Source of the DNA: Chryseobacterium aquifrigidense
GTDB lineage: Bacteria; Bacteroidota; Bacteroidia; Flavobacteriales; Weeksellaceae
DNA: 64,000 nt
Direction of reading: 5' to 3'
NCBI RefSeq assembly: GCF_006716485.1
Contig: NZ_VFPD01000001.1
Location: forward strand, 396,760 to 460,759
Part shown: positions 59,615 to 64,000 of the stretch, one piece after another
Layout: each line of letters begins with the position of its first letter
Position numbering within the stretch: position 1 is the stretch's first letter
The notes under the pieces: model-generated
Told to the model about the DNA's origin: nothing
Seen by the model: the letters and a program-made list of their open reading frames with translations, nothing else
Databases searched by the model: none
Made by a program: the position numbers and the translations under genes

Positions 59615-60067
59615 CTATTTTACGGGTTCAGACAAAGGGATGTCAGGAGTTCCGCTGTAGAAAACAATCAGCGTTGCTCCCTGGTCTCCGGTTTTACCTC
59701 TGTGGCCTGTATTAACCATTTCTGGAAGCACCTGGCCCTTTCTTATCCATTGCGTTTTTCCATCCTCTTTTCTTTCAACCTGAATTTCACCTTTCTCTAC
59801 ATACGCTGCATTGATGACAGGATGTTTATGCCAACTGAGTGCAGAATTCGGAGGTACAGCAATTTTAAGAACCGAAATTTCCGGCTGAGTTGCAGGGTAG
59901 GCAGGATACGTAGTTCCATCCCAGGATTTCGTTGTTTTTAATAAGGTTACCAATTCAATTTTATCAGTATATTCTGATTGTGGCTCGTTCGATGAATTAT
60001 CACAGGAAACAAGCACAGAAGAGAGTAGGGCAAAGAAAGCTATACCCAACAGATTTTTTTTAGTCAT
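59615..60067 (-). CDS. Cupin-domain lipoprotein
   Basis: This 150-residue lipoprotein has Cys22 (LSSVLVSC) and a cupin_2 barrel with VPPNSALSWHKHPVINAAYVEKGEIQVERKEDGK, where His in WHKHP are candidate metal ligands. I chose ATG 60067 because it gives a normal lipoprotein signal; an in-frame ATG 14 codons earlier at 60109 would place a charged tail before it. A minus-strand -7 element TATTTTTG at 60114-60121 fits a 44-base leader. The substrate is unknown. Confidence 0.82.
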   Translation of the reverse strand: MTKKNLLGIAFFALLSSVLVSCDNSSNEPQSEYTDKIELVTLLKTTKSWDGTTYPAYPATQPEISVLKIAVPPNSALSWHKHPVINAAYVEKGEIQVERKEDGKTQWIRKGQVLPEMVNTGHRGKTGDQGATLIVFYSGTPDIPLSEPVK

Positions 60068-60113
60068 AAACTTTTCAATTAATAGATTGATTTGGTTCGG
60101 ATGATCCATGATA

Positions 60114-60121
60114 CAAAAATA
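60114..60121 (-). promoter_or_regulatory. -7 element of the cupin lipoprotein
   Basis: CAAAAATA on the plus strand reads TATTTTTG on the minus strand, a perfect consensus. Confidence 0.5.
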
Positions 60122-60243
60122 GCAAGCTTCTTTAAATTTCCCTAATGTTTGAATTATTTTTTTATTGATCTGATTACAATTCAGCCCTTAAAAAATATTT
60201 ATCAAAGAAAACATTTGTCATAAGTTTAAAACTTTATTTTTTA

Positions 60244-60251
60244 TATTTTTG
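60244..60251 (+). promoter_or_regulatory. -7 element of the small lipoprotein-cytochrome-rlmF unit
   Basis: TATTTTTG is a perfect consensus 18 bases before the start codon at 60270. Confidence 0.6.
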
Positions 60252-60269
60252 CTACCAAATTAGAAAAAA

Positions 60270-60488
60270 ATGAAAAAAGTATTAGCAATCGCATTTATCG
60301 GAGGTTTATTATTAGCAAGCTGCAAGAAAAAGCCAGATCATTCTTTACAGGATACTAACACGATGCTTGAAGAACCAGAAGCAACTACCGTTGTAGATTC
60401 TACAGCTAAAACTGCTGCTCCTGCTGCTGCAACTCCAGCTACAACTGCTCCTGAAGCTGCTAAAACAGATTCTACAGCGAAGAAATAA
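60270..60488 (+). CDS. Small Ala/Thr-rich lipoprotein
   Basis: This 72-residue lipoprotein has Cys18 (GGLLLASCKKK) followed by a low-complexity tail rich in Ala, Thr, Pro and Lys. It has no folded domain. Its stop overlaps the cytochrome start (TAATG), so the two are translated together. It may be a surface or periplasmic spacer; the function is unknown. Confidence 0.75.
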   Translation: MKKVLAIAFIGGLLLASCKKKPDHSLQDTNTMLEEPEATTVVDSTAKTAAPAAATPATTAPEAAKTDSTAKK

Positions 60489-60862
60489 TGAAAAAAATAC
60501 TTTTGGCAGGAATGCTCGGGCTTCTGATCATTTCCTGTTCTAAAAAAGAAAATACAGCAGAAGTGGCTCCTTCTTCTGAGACAGCAGCTGTTTCAGAGAC
60601 TGCTCAATCCAATCTTTCAGGTGACCAGATCATGGAAACATTGGATTGCTCAGGATGTCACTCTGTGAATGAGAGAATGATAGGACCTTCTTATCAGGAA
60701 ATAGCAGGAAAGTATTCTGAAAAGGATACCGAATTGCTGGCTTCCAAAATTATAGAAGGCGGAAGTGGAGTATGGGGAAGTGTGCCTATGGCTGCCCATC
60801 CACAGGTATCTAAAGAAGATGCCAAAAAAATGGTGGAATATATTTTAAGTCAGAAGAAATAA
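60488..60862 (+). CDS. Class I c-type cytochrome lipoprotein
   Basis: This 124-residue lipoprotein has Cys17 (GLLIISCSKKE), a short linker and a cytochrome c domain. Its heme motif is CSGCH, and the axial Met lies in the stretch WGSVPMAAHPQVS. It carries electrons in the periplasm, anchored by lipid. It is coupled to the small lipoprotein before it and lies 3 bases before rlmF. Confidence 0.9.
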   Translation: MKKILLAGMLGLLIISCSKKENTAEVAPSSETAAVSETAQSNLSGDQIMETLDCSGCHSVNERMIGPSYQEIAGKYSEKDTELLASKIIEGGSGVWGSVPMAAHPQVSKEDAKKMVEYILSQKK

Positions 60863-60865
60863 AGT

Positions 60866-61795
60866 ATGTCCGCTGAAAAATCCAGTCTGCACACAAGAAA
60901 TCTGCATCGTAATCCCTATGATTTTGATCAGCTTATTTCTTGTGTGCCGGAACTGAAACATTATGTTTTCGTTAATGCTTATCACACGGTAACCATTAAT
61001 TTCAGCATTCCAAAAGCGGTGAAACTGCTCAACAAAGCCTTACTCTTACATTTTTATGATATTAAAGGCTGGGATATTCCGGATACCAATCTTTGTCCGC
61101 CAATTCCCGGGAGAGCAGATTATGTACACTATATCGCTGATCTTTTAGCTGAACAGCTGAGTGCAATTCCGACAGGAAATTCTGTAAAAGGATTGGATAT
61201 AGGAACAGGAGCAAATCTTGTGTATCCTTTAATCAGTCACCGTTCATATGGCTGGACCATGCTGGGAACAGATATCAATCAGGATTCTTTGAAAAATGCT
61301 CAGAATATTCTGGATCAAAATAAAGACCTTATCTCTGTTATTCAGTTGAAAAGTCAGCCTGATCCTGATCATATCTTTACCAATATCATTAATCCTGAAG
61401 ACAGATTTACTTTTACGATGTGTAATCCTCCTTTTCATGATTCTGAAGAGTCTGCAGTGAAAGGAAATATCAGGAAAACAAAGAATCTTAATAAATCAAA
61501 AAAAGCCAAACCTGTTCTTAACTTTAGTGGTCAGCAGTCTGAGCTCTGGTGTGAAGGTGGCGAACTGGCATTTATTACGAAGATGATTAATGAAAGTGTA
61601 CTATTTTCATCGCAGGTTCTTTGGTTCACATGTCTGGTTTCTAAAAAAGATAATCTTAATAAACTGACTACTCTTTTAAAAATAGTCAAAGCTGTAGAAG
61701 TGAAAACGATTGATATGGCTCAGGGACAAAAGGTAAGCAGAATATTAGCCTGGACGTTTATTCCTCAAAAAAACAGAAAAACCTGGTTCATTTAA
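60866..61795 (+). CDS. rlmF: 23S rRNA (adenine1618-N6)-methyltransferase RlmF
   Basis: This 309-residue methyltransferase has the typical N-terminus (LHTRNLHRNPYDFDQLISCVPELKHYV), IPGRADYVHYIADLL, the SAM motif GLDIGTGANLVYPLI and the catalytic MCNPPFHDS. It modifies 23S rRNA. It lies in one unit with the cytochrome lipoprotein, 3 bases away. The grouping of these functions seems incidental. Confidence 0.95.
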   Translation: MSAEKSSLHTRNLHRNPYDFDQLISCVPELKHYVFVNAYHTVTINFSIPKAVKLLNKALLLHFYDIKGWDIPDTNLCPPIPGRADYVHYIADLLAEQLSAIPTGNSVKGLDIGTGANLVYPLISHRSYGWTMLGTDINQDSLKNAQNILDQNKDLISVIQLKSQPDPDHIFTNIINPEDRFTFTMCNPPFHDSEESAVKGNIRKTKNLNKSKKAKPVLNFSGQQSELWCEGGELAFITKMINESVLFSSQVLWFTCLVSKKDNLNKLTTLLKIVKAVEVKTIDMAQGQKVSRILAWTFIPQKNRKTWFI

Positions 61796-61905
61796 AATTC
61801 AAGGTTTAAAGTTTAAGGTTTATAGCACGATAGTGCATATCTCGAATCTCATTACCCCGTATCCCGCATTTCCTGTCCACATTTTAAAATTTCTGAAAAA
61901 AGCCA

Positions 61906-61936
61906 TTGATGGTCATGTCAAAAATGCCTAAATTTG
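61906..61936 (+). promoter_or_regulatory. Promoter of lysS
   Basis: TTG at 61906-61908, 20 bases, then perfect -7 element TAAATTTG (61929-61936), 22 bases before the start codon at 61959. Confidence 0.65.
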
Positions 61937-61958
61937 TACGCTTTTAGAAAAATAAGAA

Positions 61959-63656
61959 ATGCAATTATCAGAACAAGAAATCATTAGAAGAGAAAAGCTG
62001 AATAAGCTTACTGAAATGGGGATTAATGCGTTCCCTGCGGATGAGTATACCATTACAGATACTACAGAATCTATAAAACAGGACTTTTCTGAAAGTAAAC
62101 AGGTGAAGATCGCTGGTAGATTGATGTCCCGCAGAATTCAAGGGAAGGCTTCTTTCGCAGAATTGCAGGATTCTAAAGGAAAAATCCAGGTTTACTTCAA
62201 CAGAGACGAGATCTGTCCGGGTGAAGATAAAGAACTATATAATGAAGTATATAAACACCTTTTAGATATCGGTGATATTATCGGTATTGAGGGAGAATTG
62301 TTTACTACGCAGGTAGGAGAGATGACCGTTTTAGTAAAGAACTTTACACTTCTTACAAAGGCTTTGCGTCCTCTTCCTCAGGCTAAAACTGACGAAAACG
62401 GTGTTGTACATGACGGTTTTACAGATCCTGAATTAAGATACAGACAACGTTATGTAGATTTAACAGTAAATCCGCAGGTAAAAGAAATTTTCGTGAAGAG
62501 AACAAAACTGTTCAATGCCATGAGAACATTCTTCAACGATGCAGGGTACTTTGAGGTAGAAACTCCGATTTTACAATCAATTCCCGGTGGGGCTGCAGCA
62601 AAACCGTTTATCACGCACCACAATGCGCTGGATATTCCATTATATTTAAGAATTGCTAACGAATTATACCTGAAAAGATTGATCGTAGGTGGTTTTGACG
62701 GAGTATATGAGTTCTCTAAAAACTTCAGAAATGAAGGGATGGACAGAACGCATAACCCTGAGTTTACCGCTATGGAGATCTATGTAGCTTATAAAGATTA
62801 CAACTGGATGATGGATTTCACTGAGAAATTATTGGAATTCTGTGCCACTCAGGTGAATGGAAATGCAGAATCTACTTTCGGTGAACACACGATCAACTGG
62901 AAAGCTCCTTATCCAAGAGTTTCTATGACCGAAGCGATCCTTAAATTTACAGGATTCGATATTACCGGAAAAACTGAGAAGGAATTATACGATTTTGCCA
63001 AGTCTATCGGTATCGAAGTAAATGAGACGATGGGTAAAGGAAAATTGATTGATGAGATCTTCGGTGAGAAATGTGAAGGAAACTTCATCCAGCCGACTTT
63101 CATTACAGATTATCCGATCGAAATGTCTCCACTGACAAAGAAACACAGAAGCAAAGAAGGCTTAACAGAACGTTTTGAATTAATGGTGTGCGGTAAAGAA
63201 ATTGCCAATGCGTATTCAGAGCTTAATGATCCTATCGATCAGAGAGAACGTTTTGAAGCACAGATGACTTTATCTGAAAGAGGAGATGATGAAGCAATGT
63301 TCATCGATCAGGACTTCTTAAGAGCATTGGAATACGGGATGCCTCCAACTTCAGGGTTAGGAATCGGTATGGACAGATTAATCATGTTCTTAACGGATAA
63401 TGCATCCATCCAGGAAGTGTTATTCTTCCCGCAGATGAGACCTGAAAAAGCGGTTCCGCAAATTGAATTGGGAGAGGACGAAAAAGTAATCCTTGAAATC
63501 CTTAATTCTCAGGAAGAAGCAATGTCTTTAGCGGAAGTAAAAGAAAGAAGCCAGCTATCCGGTAAAAAATGGGATAAAGCTTCGAAAACTTTGACAAAAA
63601 ATAATATTGTGAAAGTAGAGAAAATTGACGAAAATCTTTTGATGAAACTGGCTTAA
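61959..63656 (+). CDS. lysS: Lysyl-tRNA synthetase (class II)
   Basis: This 565-residue enzyme has an OB-fold anticodon-binding domain (residues 50-150, KIAGRLMSRRIQGKASFAELQD), class II motif 2 EFSKNFRNEGMDRTHNPEFT and motif 3 PPTSGLGIGMDRLIMFL. A C-terminal extension of about 60 residues beyond the usual end (ILEILNSQEEAMSLAEVKERSQLSGKKWDKASKTL ...) looks like a winged helix, common in this group. It has its own promoter and terminator. Confidence 0.97.
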   Translation: MQLSEQEIIRREKLNKLTEMGINAFPADEYTITDTTESIKQDFSESKQVKIAGRLMSRRIQGKASFAELQDSKGKIQVYFNRDEICPGEDKELYNEVYKHLLDIGDIIGIEGELFTTQVGEMTVLVKNFTLLTKALRPLPQAKTDENGVVHDGFTDPELRYRQRYVDLTVNPQVKEIFVKRTKLFNAMRTFFNDAGYFEVETPILQSIPGGAAAKPFITHHNALDIPLYLRIANELYLKRLIVGGFDGVYEFSKNFRNEGMDRTHNPEFTAMEIYVAYKDYNWMMDFTEKLLEFCATQVNGNAESTFGEHTINWKAPYPRVSMTEAILKFTGFDITGKTEKELYDFAKSIGIEVNETMGKGKLIDEIFGEKCEGNFIQPTFITDYPIEMSPLTKKHRSKEGLTERFELMVCGKEIANAYSELNDPIDQRERFEAQMTLSERGDDEAMFIDQDFLRALEYGMPPTSGLGIGMDRLIMFLTDNASIQEVLFFPQMRPEKAVPQIELGEDEKVILEILNSQEEAMSLAEVKERSQLSGKKWDKASKTLTKNNIVKVEKIDENLLMKLA

Positions 63657-63679
63657 GATTTTTCTGAAGAAATAAATAA

Positions 63680-63708
63680 AAAAGGTACAACGCTATGCTG
63701 TACCTTTT
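63680..63708. terminator. Terminator after lysS
   Basis: 10-bp stem AAAAGGTACA/TGTACCTTTT, 9-base loop, then a T-rich tail. It overlaps the end of the convergent ClbS-like gene. Confidence 0.85.
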
Positions 63709-64000
63709 TCTTTTTTCCATTTCCGAAGCTGTGTCCTGAAGTTTTTAAACGGAGCCACAGTATTAATATGAATCCATTTCCAGACGGGCCATTGGGCAGG
63801 TGTGGTTGCCCATTTTCTCTGTCCGGGAATGAATAATGTGTTGTCATCAAGTCTTTCTATCCAGTTAATAATTTCATCCACCTTATCTCGCAGCAGCTCT
63901 CTTTGCTGTTGTAAACTATAAGAACTATATTCATTATAAAAAGACTGGTATAATCCTCCCAGGTTATTCCATTTGTATTCGGGAGCAGGAGTTTTTACTT
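63693..64000 (-). CDS. ClbS/DfsB family four-helix protein, C-terminal part
   Basis: The minus-strand frame is open from the right edge to a TAG at 63693. About 102 residues are visible. They match ClbS/DfsB (DUF1706): [58 protein letters not shown], and [15 protein letters not shown]. ClbS of colibactin producers is a resistance hydrolase, but most relatives are of unknown function. A GTG inside the frame at 63881 should not be used as the start; the true start is outside the window. Confidence 0.88.
   Translation of the reverse strand, partial: VKTPAPEYKWNNLGGLYQSFYNEYSSYSLQQQRELLRDKVDEIINWIERLDDNTLFIPGQRKWATTPAQWPVWKWIHINTVAPFKNFRTQLRKWKKEKGTA

Noticed and set aside
63653..63850. 65-codon minus-strand ORF after lysS
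   Set aside because: It is out of frame with the ClbS/DfsB-like reading frame, which shows clear family phrases.
1..64000. Prophage, restriction or defence island
   Set aside because: No integrase, transposase, restriction, toxin or phage structural gene was recognised; the single DUF4268-like and XRE genes are not enough.

Overview
The window reads as chromosome of a Chryseobacterium-like member of the Flavobacteriia (Weeksellaceae). This rests on AT-rich DNA, the Bacteroidota promoter element TAnnTTTG ahead of many genes, type IX secretion (T9SS) sorting tails, the gliding genes gldF/gldG, and above all a pre-pro-protein-glutaminase very close to the enzyme known from Chryseobacterium proteolyticum. 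No rRNA, tRNA, prophage, IS element or CRISPR array was seen. The accessory content is metabolic and regulatory, plus several families of short dispersed intergenic repeats.

Layout. 1-5.4 kb: the end of a GH20 hexosaminidase, then a sulfide/persulfide detoxification set (Crp/Fnr regulator, TauE/SafE, a persulfide dioxygenase fused to two rhodanese domains, and a YeeE/YedE pair). Two identical 23-bp sites precede tauE and the dioxygenase gene. 5.4-9.2 kb (minus strand): a YiaW/YiaV/TolC-type export set and a second Crp/Fnr regulator. 9.3-14.3 kb: glycosylasparaginase, a lipoprotein, CutC and beta-mannosidase, which looks like N-glycan core degradation. 14.4-25.2 kb: an AEC permease, three 177-bp tandem repeats, priA, a PBP4-type carboxypeptidase, a T9SS M1 peptidase, a cupin-like protein, kbl and a barrel protein. 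25.3-28.3 kb: hemJ, gldF, gldG. 28.4-31.0 kb (minus strand): an XRE regulator, a DUF2314-ankyrin protein and two small proteins of unknown role. 31.2-33.1 kb: an Fe-S type Rrf2 regulator, a small ORF, a second TauE and a monooxygenase-like protein.

33.3-44.3 kb is a heme acquisition locus: a T9SS-sorted HmuY-like protein, another T9SS protein, then a plus-strand operon of TonB receptor, HmuY-like lipoprotein, HmuT, HmuU, HmuV, a SAM methyltransferase and HmuS/HemS, followed by a ChaN-like protein. A duplicated 54-bp promoter/operator with iron-box-like half-sites lies upstream. 44.5-48.4 kb: a secreted deformylase-like protein lacking the metal-binding Cys, a nitroreductase-ohrR-ohr unit with an OhrR box, and an SDR enzyme. 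48.4-49.7 kb: protein-glutaminase followed by a small lipoprotein that resembles the enzyme's own propeptide. 50-58.7 kb: lipB and a complete trp operon (trpE-G-D-C-F-orf-GNAT-B-A) headed by a leader peptide with three consecutive Trp codons and an intrinsic terminator. 58.8-64 kb: a membrane protein, a cupin lipoprotein, two small lipoproteins (one a c-type cytochrome), rlmF, lysS and the end of a ClbS/DfsB-like gene.

The best candidate for something undescribed is the protein-glutaminase/propeptide-like lipoprotein pair, which I read as an enzyme with a membrane-anchored inhibitor (self-protection). Next are the trp attenuator, the Crp/Fnr-type sites of the persulfide genes, the duplicated iron promoter and the secreted deformylase-like protein.
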